From an uncultured Ruminococcus sp. (GTDB lineage Bacteria; Bacillota; Clostridia; Oscillospirales; Acutalibacteraceae), in NCBI GenBank assembly GCA_902802105.1, contig CADCKR010000017.1:1-40659 (forward strand): a DNA stretch of 40,659 nucleotides, in the 5' to 3' direction. Shown in pieces: positions 23,348-30,781 of this stretch (the first letter of the stretch is position 1; every line of letters starts with the position of its first letter). The notes beneath the pieces were generated by a model that worked only from the letters and a program-made list of their open reading frames with translations, did not search any database and had not been told where the DNA came from. A program made the position numbers and the translations under genes.

Positions 23348-23929
23348 ATGAAAAGAAGCTTTAAAACGATAAGGATCATCGCAGCAATGATATCCGTGTC
23401 ACTTGCAGTTTGCGGGGCTTCTGCCTGCACTTCACAAAATAATGAGCAGAATTCCGGCAATGATACTTCGGTAAGTGCACAGCCGTCCGGAGCAGCAAGC
23501 GCAGAGGAGCAGTCAGTTACAGAGAGTACACAGCCGTCCGGAGCATCAGGCACAGATGAGCAGTCAGTTACAGAGAGTGCATTACCGTCTGAAACGGAAT
23601 ATTCAAGTGCTGAAAGTTCCATCGCTTACGGAACGGAAGAAATGGCTCATCCGTCTGACCTCGTGGGTAAATGGTCGCTGAAGCTTGAAACATCAGAGCT
23701 TACATCCGATGAGATGAAATCCGCCGAGGAAAGAATGAAAAACACAAGCATCATGCTGAATACAGACGGTTCTGCTGTAGGCTTATACGGTGATGCAAGA
23801 GTCAAGGGCGCATGGGGTGTACAAAACGGCTATGTTTATGTTATACTTGGCGAGGCGACCGAGATATTCAGATATTATATCGACACGCTTATAAGCGTGA
23901 ACTATCAGGGAATGAGCTTTGTAAAATAG
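23348..23929 (+). CDS. Small lipoprotein with lipocalin-like C-terminal domain
   Basis: A 193-residue exported protein with a signal peptide (KTIRIIAAMISVSLAVCGASAC); ASAC is a reasonable but imperfect lipobox. Residues 40-85 hold a repeated linker (AQPSGAASAEEQSVTES, TQPSGASGTDEQSVTES, ALPSETE). The C-terminal domain (about 107-193: LVGKWSLKLE, SIMLNTDGSAVGLYGDARVKGAWGVQNGYVYVIL, FRYYIDTLISVNYQGMSFVK) has the pattern of small lipocalin-like beta barrels. The same layout is found in the protein at 24096, so the two are paralogues. GGAG precedes the start. Ligand and role unknown. Confidence 0.75.
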   Translation: MKRSFKTIRIIAAMISVSLAVCGASACTSQNNEQNSGNDTSVSAQPSGAASAEEQSVTESTQPSGASGTDEQSVTESALPSETEYSSAESSIAYGTEEMAHPSDLVGKWSLKLETSELTSDEMKSAEERMKNTSIMLNTDGSAVGLYGDARVKGAWGVQNGYVYVILGEATEIFRYYIDTLISVNYQGMSFVK

Positions 23930-23992
23930 AGCTTCTCATAAGCTTCCGTGAAGATTTTATGATGTTCATTGAAGTATCACCATCTTCGCGGC

Positions 23993-24038
23993 GCATTACA
24001 TCCGGCGCGGACAAGCTGTCAGCGCGTAACCATAAAAA
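23993..24038 (+). repeat. Dispersed repeat ending in GCGTAACCATAAAAA (copy 2)
   Basis: Same ends as the copy at 12343-12397 (TCTTCGCGGCGCATTAC and AGCGCGTAACCATAAAAA) with a diverged middle. It lies between two lipoprotein genes and has no T-run of its own. Confidence 0.65.
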
Positions 24039-24095
24039 TCACACGAATCACCTGACGAGATCAGGCAAATAATAAAAAACGAGGAGGATATCACA

Positions 24096-24896
24096 ATGAA
24101 AAAATCACTTACGATCATGTTTGCGGCATTACTTTCTGCTGTGATGATAGGCTGCATGGCTGCCTGCAATAACGGCGGCGGTGATCAGAACTCAGCAGCA
24201 AACAGCACTGTCAGTACTGCTGCATTAAATCCGTTTGACTGGGGAAGTCAGACACCGGAGCAGAGCAATGCACAGCCCGAAACGGTATCGGACATACAAC
24301 AGAGCACCTTTGCTCCGTCGGCAGTGAGTACAGATGAACCGAGCGTGACTGAATCGAGTGTTGAGATCATAGTACAGCCGAGCATGACAAGTCAGCCGAG
24401 TGAGCCCGATGTCATTGATCGTGAGCCGGGCGTAAGCGATACGAGCGATCTGCCGCTTTACAGCGGAGAAGACAGCGATGATATGGACGAGAGTGACGAC
24501 TGGGATATCAGTGATGACGATGATGACGATGATGATGAGAGCAGCTTTGATATTGATGATTCTCAGGTAACACCTAAGGGAACTCCGCTGCCGCAGTATG
24601 CAGGAACATGGAGCTGGCAGTACGATTTCGATTCGCTTGATCCTGCAGAGGCATCTATTGCAAGGGCTATGGTAGATGATTACGGTTTAAGCATTGAATT
24701 TGTACTTAATGCTGACGGTTCAGTGTCTATGGTCATGACAAGTGGAGGTGCGAGTGAATCTCAGGACGGAGGCAAATGGTCGGCGGAAGGCAACAGTATT
24801 TATATAACATTTGATGAAGATACCGAAGAATTCCAGTACAGCGACGGCAAAATGTCGTCAAATTTATTTAAAGGCGGCTATTTTGTCAAGAAATAA
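24096..24896 (+). CDS. Lipoprotein with acidic linker and lipocalin-like domain
   Basis: A 266-residue lipoprotein: signal peptide MKKSLTIMFAALLSAVMIGC with candidate lipid-modified Cys20 (or Cys24). Residues 30-130 are a Ser/Thr/Gln/Pro linker; residues 126-150 are very acidic, with DDDDDDDD. The C-terminal domain (about 167-266: YAGTWSWQYDFDSL, IEFVLNADGSVSMVM, GGKWSAEGNSIYITF, GGYFVKK) resembles the protein at 23348. GAGGAGG precedes the ATG. Third of three lipoprotein genes in a row; a terminator follows. Function unknown. Confidence 0.78.
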   Translation: MKKSLTIMFAALLSAVMIGCMAACNNGGGDQNSAANSTVSTAALNPFDWGSQTPEQSNAQPETVSDIQQSTFAPSAVSTDEPSVTESSVEIIVQPSMTSQPSEPDVIDREPGVSDTSDLPLYSGEDSDDMDESDDWDISDDDDDDDDESSFDIDDSQVTPKGTPLPQYAGTWSWQYDFDSLDPAEASIARAMVDDYGLSIEFVLNADGSVSMVMTSGGASESQDGGKWSAEGNSIYITFDEDTEEFQYSDGKMSSNLFKGGYFVKK

Positions 24897-24907
24897 TTTG
24901 CAGAAAA

Positions 24908-24956
24908 ACGGACGGAAGCGCGCATATCCTGCGTGTCTCCGTCCGTTATGTTATTT
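24908..24956 (+). terminator. Probable terminator of the lipoprotein cluster
   Basis: ACGGACGGA (24908-24916) pairs with TCCGTCCGT (24938-24946), and the interior GCGCGCA/TGCGTGT pairs further with G-T pairs. The downstream tract is T-rich (TTATGTTATTTT) but interrupted. Confidence 0.65.
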
Positions 24957-24975
24957 TATCATGTCTGGATATATC

Positions 24976-25005
24976 TTAAAATTTGCGGCAGGCATTATCA
25001 CAAAA
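24976..25005 (+). repeat. Fragment of the 88-bp TIR element
   Basis: 27 of 30 positions match 29214-29243 (TTAAAATTT, GCAGGCA.TATCACAAAA). It lies between the lipoprotein terminator and the end of the ABC permease gene. Confidence 0.6.
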
Positions 25006-25028
25006 GCTCTCTTTTGTTCATAAATGAA

Positions 25029-25724
25029 TCAGAATTCTCTCCTTTTGTAGAACATACAGGATATGCACCATATCACTGCCGCCAATGCCGCTGTTATCAC
25101 AAACATTCCCAGTGACATAAAATAATAATTTCCGTTGGTGATCAGCTCGTTAAGATTTTTTATAAAAGGGTCTTCAGGATTTTGCGACACAATGCAAAAC
25201 ATTGTTCCGACCGAAATGACAAGGCTGAGAATAAACTTTATTATTTTGCTGCTGACGGCAACCTCTATCAATATCAGCATAAGCACTACGAAGAGATCAA
25301 CGCTGAAAACAAAGCTGAAACCCAGCACAAGAAATTTCCACTCGAAGGTGTCGGAAGCGATCATGTAACAGATAGGCATAATCGTGCATATGATTGAACA
25401 AAACAGCGTGAAGATCCCGAAATAAAGAAACAGGGCAGAAATATATTTTCTATGTGAAACAGGCATGACAGCAATATATTTTACGAAGCATGGCGAACTG
25501 TAATCCGAAATGATCGGCATGATCGGCATGGAGGAGAGTATTACTCCTATAAACATTGTTGAAAGCCACATACTCGGGTCAAATACCTTGGGAACATCAT
25601 GGTTCTTTTCAAGAAATAAAGGTACCAGCGATGCGAAAGCCAGACAAATTATCAAAGACGCAAACAGAGCTATAAAAAACGGTCTTTTAATACCGTATAA
25701 CCATCTCAGCATCAAGCCCTTCAT
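25029..25724 (-). CDS. ABC-2 type transporter permease (second)
   Basis: A 231-residue protein with about six membrane segments (14-36, 50-72, 101-124, 134-158, 163-182, 203-224). The segment YIAVMPVSHRKYISALFLYFG is the coupling-helix-like motif seen in ABC-2 permeases (MPVS/TPVT-R-K-I-I). It ends in FYKRREF, like the neighbouring permease that ends in YKKKEF. Last gene of the gntR-ABC-permease-permease operon, 12 nt after the previous gene. Substrate unknown; in YtrABC-type systems it is often a cell-wall-active compound. Confidence 0.82.
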   Translation of the reverse strand: MKGLMLRWLYGIKRPFFIALFASLIICLAFASLVPLFLEKNHDVPKVFDPSMWLSTMFIGVILSSMPIMPIISDYSSPCFVKYIAVMPVSHRKYISALFLYFGIFTLFCSIICTIMPICYMIASDTFEWKFLVLGFSFVFSVDLFVVLMLILIEVAVSSKIIKFILSLVISVGTMFCIVSQNPEDPFIKNLNELITNGNYYFMSLGMFVITAALAAVIWCISCMFYKRREF

Positions 25725-25736
25725 ATTTATACCTCC

Positions 25737-26414
25737 TCAGAATTCCTTCTTTTTGTAAACAGCCCTTGAGATCAGCAGTGAGATCACTGTAAGCACAACA
25801 CAGACCGAAAGTATAGCGGCTGAAATTATATACTTGTCTGTATGGATCAGACCGTTTGCCGCACTCAGAATTTCTTCGTTTTTGCCAAGTAATGCAGAAG
25901 CTATCACTACGCCTGACAGAATCGCCATAAAAACGATAACAAATATTACACTGCCTGCTATATTGCCGAATTTTACGGATATAGGTATGGTGAACGAAAG
26001 CATAAATATACATATTCCCGTAAGAGCGGAAAAAATGAACAGCCATTCCCTGAAATCAAAGCCTGTAGTTTTTATCATAAGAACAACGGAAGGCAGTGTT
26101 GACATAAGTATATACAGGACAGACATAACTGCCGTCATAAGATATTTGCTGTTTATGATCTGTTTTCGTGTAACAGGCGTTGTGAGCAGGAATTTGTTCC
26201 AGCCTGTTGTTTCTTCGCCGAAATGCATGGATAACGAGAAAAAACTGCCTATCATTGAAAGCATAGTACCAATAGAGAACATATCTGCAAGTGTGTTCTG
26301 CAGGGCGTCCACATTAAAGCAGATGTATATCGGAAAAATAAAAAATAAAGCAAGTATCAGGAAAGCCGGAAACTTTGCTGCGGATAAAAGAGTTTTGAGA
26401 AAAACGCTTTTCAT
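25737..26414 (-). CDS. ABC-2 type transporter permease (first)
   Basis: A 225-residue integral membrane protein with about six hydrophobic segments. FLLTTPVTRKQIINSKYLMTAVMS (75-98) is the typical ABC-2 coupling motif. It starts 1 nt after the ATPase gene, so the two are translationally coupled. It is distantly similar to the following permease, suggesting a heterodimeric channel. Confidence 0.83.
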   Translation of the reverse strand: MKSVFLKTLLSAAKFPAFLILALFFIFPIYICFNVDALQNTLADMFSIGTMLSMIGSFFSLSMHFGEETTGWNKFLLTTPVTRKQIINSKYLMTAVMSVLYILMSTLPSVVLMIKTTGFDFREWLFIFSALTGICIFMLSFTIPISVKFGNIAGSVIFVIVFMAILSGVVIASALLGKNEEILSAANGLIHTDKYIISAAILSVCVVLTVISLLISRAVYKKKEF

Positions 26415-26415
26415 A

Positions 26416-27258
26416 TCATGTACTCTCCTTTACCATAAACACAAAGAGTTTTTCGATATCCACAGGATAAGACTGTATGTCTTTGGGCACATTATCCTTT
26501 AGTACAATAGCCTCTGCGCCAAATGTGCCCACCTTCCTGCCGATGACAGCTTCGGGCTTTATGCTGTTCAGTTCATTTTCGGTACAGTGTATTACAACAT
26601 ATTGCTCGTATATTTTGTCCTTTTCTTCGTACAGCATAAGCTTTCCCTTGTGCATGAAGGCGATATAGTCGCATATTTTTTCAAGGTCGCTGACTATGTG
26701 TGAAGAAATAAGTATTGAATGCTCATCGTCAGATATAAATTCCAGCAGGATATCTATAATATCGTCACGCACTACAGGGTCAAGACCGCTTGTGGCTTCG
26801 TCAAGCACGAGCAGCTTTGCATGATGTGAAAGTGCAGCGGCTATCGAAAGCTTCATTTTCATTCCTCTTGAAAATGAGCCTATTTTCTTTTTCTCCGGCA
26901 GTTCAAATTTCTTTAAATAACCGGTATAGGCTTCGTCATCCCAGTTCTTATAAGCGGCACGGAATATACTGCAAAGATTTTTCGGGTTCAGTTCAAGCGG
27001 AAAGCAGCATTCGTCAAATACAACGCCGATATCCTCCTTTACGCTGTCAAGCTCCTTTACGTTATCTCTGCCAAATATCTTTATGCTGCCGCTCTGCTTT
27101 CTCAGCAGGTTAAGGATAAGCTTTATGGTAGTGCTTTTTCCTGCGCCGTTCTCGCCCACAAGGCCTACTACGCAGCCGCCGGGTACATTCAGGCTAAGAT
27201 CATCTATTTTAAAATCCTTGAAACTCTTGCACAGTCCTTTGATCTCTATAGCGTTCAT
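26416..27258 (-). CDS. ABC transporter ATP-binding protein (YtrB-like)
   Basis: A 280-residue ATPase with all nucleotide-binding motifs: Walker A GENGAGKST (35-43), Q-loop region, signature SFSRGMKMKLSIAAAL, Walker B LLVLDEATSGLDP, D-loop and switch His in ILISSHIVSDLEKI. A C-terminal extension (about 220-280) is usual for this subfamily. It lies 3 nt after the GntR gene and has GGAG upstream. It powers the two permeases that follow. Confidence 0.92.
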   Translation of the reverse strand: MNAIEIKGLCKSFKDFKIDDLSLNVPGGCVVGLVGENGAGKSTTIKLILNLLRKQSGSIKIFGRDNVKELDSVKEDIGVVFDECCFPLELNPKNLCSIFRAAYKNWDDEAYTGYLKKFELPEKKKIGSFSRGMKMKLSIAAALSHHAKLLVLDEATSGLDPVVRDDIIDILLEFISDDEHSILISSHIVSDLEKICDYIAFMHKGKLMLYEEKDKIYEQYVVIHCTENELNSIKPEAVIGRKVGTFGAEAIVLKDNVPKDIQSYPVDIEKLFVFMVKEST

Positions 27259-27261
27259 AAA

Positions 27262-27633
27262 TTACTCCTCCATTTCAGTCACAATCATTTCGATCAGGTC
27301 GTCCTTTGTCAAATTACAGCTTCTTGCAAGGCTTATTATCTGACATATTTGTTTCTCGATTTTTTTCAGATTTTCCTCACGCATAAGCTCGGCGTTATTG
27401 CCCGAAACAAAGCAGCCCTTTCCCGGAACTGTATAAACAAATCCTTCCCTTTCAAGCTCCTCGTAGGCTCTTTTGGTAGTTATCACGCTGATGCGCAGTT
27501 CCTTTGCCAAGTTCCTTATAGACGGCAGCATTTCATCTGTTTTGATCTCGCCGCTGATAATAAGCTCCTTTATTTTCTGACATATCTGGTCATAAATAGG
27601 CACTCCGCTTCTGCTGTCGATAAATATAAGCAA
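27262..27633 (-). CDS. GntR family transcriptional regulator (YtrA subfamily)
   Basis: A 123-residue repressor. Residues 1-75 are the winged helix (GVPIYDQICQKIKELIISGEI, LPSIRNLAKELRISVITTKRAYEELEREGFVYTVPGKGCFV). The short helical C terminus (80-123) is a dimerisation region and lacks a ligand domain, as in the YtrA subfamily. The start is TTG with AGGAGG 7 nt upstream. As first gene of the ABC operon behind a palindromic operator, it is very probably an autorepressor relieved by an envelope stress or antibiotic. Confidence 0.9.
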   Translation of the reverse strand: MLIFIDSRSGVPIYDQICQKIKELIISGEIKTDEMLPSIRNLAKELRISVITTKRAYEELEREGFVYTVPGKGCFVSGNNAELMREENLKKIEKQICQIISLARSCNLTKDDLIEMIVTEMEE

Positions 27634-27667
27634 TCCGGCACCTCCTCAGCTGAGTATATTCAGTTCA

Positions 27668-27694
27668 TACTGTATATATACATTATATACAGTA
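27668..27694. promoter_or_regulatory. Palindromic GntR operator
   Basis: A perfect 11-bp inverted repeat TACTGTATATA (27668-27678) / TATATACAGTA (27684-27694) with a 5-nt spacer. It covers the -10 box of the promoter, as expected for repression. Confidence 0.85.
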
Positions 27695-27710
27695 ATTACA
27701 GATTTGTCAA
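27682..27710 (-). promoter_or_regulatory. Consensus promoter of the GntR-ABC operon
   Basis: On the minus strand TTGACA (27705-27710), 17 nt and TATAAT (27682-27687), both perfect. The -10 box lies inside the operator palindrome. Confidence 0.92.
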
Positions 27711-27731
27711 TATGAAAAGAAAAATTTTTTT

Positions 27732-27759
27732 GCCGGCGCAGAGCCTGCGCTCCCCTGCC
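27732..27759. repeat. GCGCAG hairpin repeat, inverted copy
   Basis: Shares about 23 nt in inverted orientation with positions 42-64; the core hairpin is 27736-27750. It lies between the GntR promoter and the terminator of the BI-1 gene. Confidence 0.65.
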
Positions 27760-27775
27760 CGGCAGCAAGCTGACG

Positions 27776-27811
27776 CAAAAAAACCTCGGAACAGAATTAA
27801 CTGTTCCGAGG
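27776..27811 (-). terminator. Terminator of the Bax inhibitor-1 gene
   Basis: An 11-bp perfect stem CCTCGGAACAG (27784-27794) / CTGTTCCGAGG (27801-27811) followed on the minus strand by seven T. Confidence 0.9.
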
Positions 27812-27841
27812 TTCAAGCGGCAAACTGCCGCCCACTATCTA

Positions 27842-28840
27842 CTATCTTCTTGCTTTGCCCATGAGCTTGAGAATGTAAATAAAGAGATTTACAAAGTCAA
27901 GATAGAGCTGAAGCGCAAGGTTGACAGAAAGCTTTTTGAGCATTTCGTCGTTGCCTGAATAAGCGTTGTAGCTTGCCTTGATCTTCTGAGTATCGTAAGC
28001 AGTAAGACCGATAAAGATCGCAATGCCGATGAGAGCAATAATGATCGAAGCCCAGCTCATGTGTACGAAAATACCGATGACTGAGAAGAGGATCAGTACG
28101 ATAAGACCGATCATAAGCAGCGGACCAAGCTTTGAAAGGTCACGCTTGGTAACGATACCGTAGATAGCAAATGAAACGAACAGCACAGCCGCAGCCGCAA
28201 ATGCGAATATAGCGGAGCCTGCGTCATAAACGCAAAGGATAGGCGTAAACGTAACGCCGCTGACGATCGAATAAGCAATAAACAAACCAAGACTTGCGCC
28301 ATAGGGAAGCTTCTTTACAAAGAGACTGAGTACGAAAGCAAGAACCAGCTCAACTATAATGCCGCCGTAGAAAACGGGGAGCATATTTGTAAACTTGAGA
28401 TAAAGGTCAAGCTCAGAGCCTGAGGTAAGATAAAGCATAAGTCCCAGAGCAACAAAGAATGTAAGTCCGAGACCGGCGCCCATCCACAGGAAGATCTTCT
28501 TGCTGTAATCTGCAAGTGTCATTGTGCCTGTGCCTGCTGCAGCGCCTGCATTAACGCCTGCCGGAGCAGCATTGAATCCGGGATTCTGTGAATATCCGCC
28601 CTGAAACTGAGCGTTGTAGCCGTTCTGCGGCTGCTGATAAGCGTTGTATCCGTTGGGGTTGGGATTTCCGTAGGTTCCTCCATCATAGGGGTTGTAACCC
28701 TGAGTTGAGGAATTATCCTGATAATTATTTGCCTGATAAGGTGCATTTGCGTTCGGATCATAGCTGCCCATGAAACCCTGGCTGTAACCGTTCTGGTTTC
28801 TGTTGTTGGGGTCATAGCCGTTGAAATTGCCGTTATTCAT
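27842..28840 (-). CDS. Bax inhibitor-1/YccA family membrane protein
   Basis: A 332-residue protein. Residues 1-105 are low-complexity (Asn, Tyr, Gly, Gln and Pro, with YNPYDGGTYGNPNPNGYNAY). Residues 115-332 hold seven membrane segments with the BI-1 pattern (TLADYSKKIFLWMGAGLGLTFF, LTAYDTQKIK near TM6-7, LYLDFVNLFIYILKL at the end). Bacterial members can act as pH-sensitive calcium leak channels; the role here is inferred. The Asn/Tyr-rich tail is common in Firmicutes members and is probably cytoplasmic. AAAGGATG precedes the ATG. Single-gene unit with its own promoter and terminator. Confidence 0.9.
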   Translation of the reverse strand: MNNGNFNGYDPNNRNQNGYSQGFMGSYDPNANAPYQANNYQDNSSTQGYNPYDGGTYGNPNPNGYNAYQQPQNGYNAQFQGGYSQNPGFNAAPAGVNAGAAAGTGTMTLADYSKKIFLWMGAGLGLTFFVALGLMLYLTSGSELDLYLKFTNMLPVFYGGIIVELVLAFVLSLFVKKLPYGASLGLFIAYSIVSGVTFTPILCVYDAGSAIFAFAAAAVLFVSFAIYGIVTKRDLSKLGPLLMIGLIVLILFSVIGIFVHMSWASIIIALIGIAIFIGLTAYDTQKIKASYNAYSGNDEMLKKLSVNLALQLYLDFVNLFIYILKLMGKARR

Positions 28841-28893
28841 AGTATCATCCTTTCATATCATAAAGCATGTCTGAATGTCCTATATATATAAAG

Positions 28894-28926
28894 CATCTGA
28901 CATTTATAATATCAGTATATCAGATG
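28894..28926 (-). promoter_or_regulatory. Inverted repeat in the BI-1 leader
   Basis: CATCTGA (28894-28900) and TCAGATG (28920-28926) are perfect inverted repeats 19 nt apart, just downstream of the -10 box on the minus strand. It may be an operator or an mRNA hairpin. Confidence 0.45.
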
Positions 28927-28936
28927 ACCTGAGATA

Positions 28937-28965
28937 AATATAACTTTTTTTTGCTAAATTGTCAA
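28937..28965 (-). promoter_or_regulatory. Promoter of the Bax inhibitor-1 gene
   Basis: On the minus strand TTGACA (28960-28965), 17 nt and TATATT (28937-28942). The leader would be about 90 nt. Confidence 0.8.
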
Positions 28966-29123
28966 CATGATAATCCTCCAAAAAAGTGGTTATTTTCCGA
29001 TGTTTTTGATACAAGCTGCGAGCATTGTAAAAATAAACATACAGGGCGTTGCGTTTTTGTATGAAATGAAAGTGAAAAATCAAATATGAAAAGTTAAAGT
29101 TTAAATACCTCACAAGTATATAT

Positions 29124-29188
29124 TTTTATGGTTACGCTGCTTGTTCAACACATACTGCAGTCAATGCCGCCGCGGAAAGTAAATCAGC
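29124..29188 (-). repeat. Dispersed repeat, composite copy at 29124
   Basis: Positions 29124-29139 (minus strand GCGTAACCATAAAAAT) match the 3' ends of the repeats at 12343 and 23993. It continues into the 53-nt block 29136-29188, which is 50/53 identical to 22391-22443. The overlap shows that the two repeat types are parts of one family. Confidence 0.7.
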
Positions 29189-29203
29189 GCCGGCGGCTCG
29201 CAG

Positions 29204-29291
29204 GGAAATCAATTTTTAAAATTTACAGCAGGCAGTATCACAAAATTACAATAGAGCCCCCGTGTAACTCGCCGGCGCTAAATTGATTTCC
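29204..29291. mobile_element. 88-bp MITE-like element with 12-bp perfect TIRs
   Basis: Terminal inverted repeats GGAAATCAATTT (29204-29215) and AAATTGATTTCC (29280-29291) are perfect. There is no coding capacity. Related sequence occurs at 4725-4867 (inverted, expanded), 24976-25005 (internal fragment) and about 40463-40494 (one end), so the element is dispersed. No clear target-site duplication was seen, and the mobilising transposase is not in the window. Interpretation as a MITE is inference. Confidence 0.65.
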
Positions 29292-29302
29292 GTGCCGGCC
29301 GC

Positions 29303-29331
29303 TTGAAATTGGAAGAAAAATATAATATAAT
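29303..29331 (+). promoter_or_regulatory. Promoter of murD
   Basis: TTGAAA (29303-29308), 17 nt and TATAAT (29326-29331), about 39 nt upstream of the ATG. The -35 box begins 12 nt after the TIR element. Confidence 0.8.
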
Positions 29332-29369
29332 AATAAAGTATGTAAAATTATTCAGGGAGATGGCTTTTT

Positions 29370-30764
29370 ATGGAAAATAATATAAGAAGATTTCTTGAAG
29401 GTCTGAAGGGCAAAAGAATAGCTCTTTGCGGTATCGGCGGCAGTAACCTTCCGCTGATAAAGCTTTTTGGCAAATACGGAGCTTTTGTTATGGCTTGCGA
29501 CAAGCGCGGGAGGGAGGCTCTTGGAGAAAATGCACAGCTTGCAGAACAGTACGGCGCAGAGCTTCATCTTGGTGAAGGCTATCTCACCGGACTTGATGCG
29601 GATATGATCTTCCGTACACCCGGCATGAGGTTCTATATGGACGAGCTTACGGAGGCAAGAAAAAACGGCGCCGCAGTTACAAGCGAAATGGAGGTGTTCT
29701 TTGACCTCTGCCCGTGCAAAACTATAGCGGTAACAGGCAGCGACGGCAAAACTACTACCACTACCATAATATCCGAAATGCTGAAAGCTCAGGGCTATAC
29801 CGTACATCTGGGCGGCAATATCGGCAGACCGCTGCTTCCCGATATAGAGAGCATCGCGCCGGAAGATGTTGCAGTGGTCGAGCTTTCAAGCTTTCAGCTC
29901 ATTTCCATGAGGAAAAGTCCGGATATAGCCGTGGTGACTAACCTTGCGCCAAACCACCTTGATATCCACAAGGATATGCAGGAGTATATCGACGCAAAGA
30001 AAAATATCGTTCTTCATCAGAACGCTTTCGGACGTGCTGTGCTCAACCTTGACAACGATATTTCAAATTCATTCGAGGAATATACAAGAGGCGAAACTCT
30101 TAAATTTTCCAGAAGGCAAAAGGTCGGAAACGGCGCATATATGTCCGCGGACGGTGAGATAATAATGAACTGTCACGGAAACGAGACCGTAATTATGAAT
30201 GCATCCGATATAAAAATACCCGGACTTCACAACATAGAAAACTATCTTGCTGCTGTTTCGGCAGTGTGGGGAATGGTGACTCCCGAAACAATAAAGAATG
30301 TCGCAGTTGATTTCGGCGGAGTAGAGCACCGCGCTGAGCTTGTAAGAGAGCTTGACGGAGTAAAATACTATAACGATGCTATCGGTACAAGCCCCACAAG
30401 AACCGTGAAGGGTACACTTTCACTTTACGACAGGAAGATAATCCTCATTGCCGGCGGCTACGACAAACACCTTTCATACGATGAGATGGGGCAGGTAGTG
30501 CCCGGAAAGGTAAAGGTGCTCATTCTCTTCGGAGCTACGGCAGACAAGATAGAAGCTGCCACAAGAGCCGCCGCAGACTATAAGGAGGGCTCACCCGTTA
30601 TCATACGTGTGAACAGCATGGAGGAAGCAGTAAATGCCGCAAGAGCCAATGCTGTAAGCGGCGATATCGTTTCGATGTCACCTGCAAGTGCAAGCTTTGA
30701 TATGTACAAGAATTTTGCAGAAAAGGGTCTGCACTTCAAAAGGCTTGTCAATGAGCTGAAATAA
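29370..30764 (+). CDS. murD: UDP-N-acetylmuramoyl-L-alanine--D-glutamate ligase
   Basis: A 464-residue cytoplasmic ligase that adds D-Glu to UDP-MurNAc-L-Ala with ATP in peptidoglycan precursor synthesis. Domain 1 (1-110) is the UDP-binding Rossmann fold (RIALCGIGGSNLPLIKLFG). Domain 2 contains the P-loop AVTGSDGKTTTTTIISEML, ELSSFQL and NLAPNHLDIHKDMQEYIDAKKNI (catalytic Lys/His region). Domain 3 (about 310-464) begins FGGVEHRAELVRELDGVKYYNDAIGTSPTRT. GGGAG precedes the ATG. It is isolated from other dcw genes here and is followed by a lipoprotein gene that may share its transcript. Confidence 0.96.
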   Translation: MENNIRRFLEGLKGKRIALCGIGGSNLPLIKLFGKYGAFVMACDKRGREALGENAQLAEQYGAELHLGEGYLTGLDADMIFRTPGMRFYMDELTEARKNGAAVTSEMEVFFDLCPCKTIAVTGSDGKTTTTTIISEMLKAQGYTVHLGGNIGRPLLPDIESIAPEDVAVVELSSFQLISMRKSPDIAVVTNLAPNHLDIHKDMQEYIDAKKNIVLHQNAFGRAVLNLDNDISNSFEEYTRGETLKFSRRQKVGNGAYMSADGEIIMNCHGNETVIMNASDIKIPGLHNIENYLAAVSAVWGMVTPETIKNVAVDFGGVEHRAELVRELDGVKYYNDAIGTSPTRTVKGTLSLYDRKIILIAGGYDKHLSYDEMGQVVPGKVKVLILFGATADKIEAATRAAADYKEGSPVIIRVNSMEEAVNAARANAVSGDIVSMSPASASFDMYKNFAEKGLHFKRLVNELK

Positions 30765-30781
30765 TGGAAGGAGTTCGTCCG

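Larger units (their letters stand above)
28966..29369. other. Repeat-rich intergenic region upstream of murD
   Basis: No gene. It holds about 150 nt of AT-rich sequence without recognised features (28966-29120), then a diverged GCGTAACCATAAAAA repeat on the minus strand, the 53-nt repeat copy (29136-29188), the 88-bp TIR element (29204-29291) and the murD promoter. Confidence 0.75.

Noticed and set aside
29204-29291. Small RNA or terminator for an unknown gene
   Set aside because: The inverted repeats are at the far ends with no T-run, and relatives are scattered in different contexts, so a mobile repeat is the better reading.
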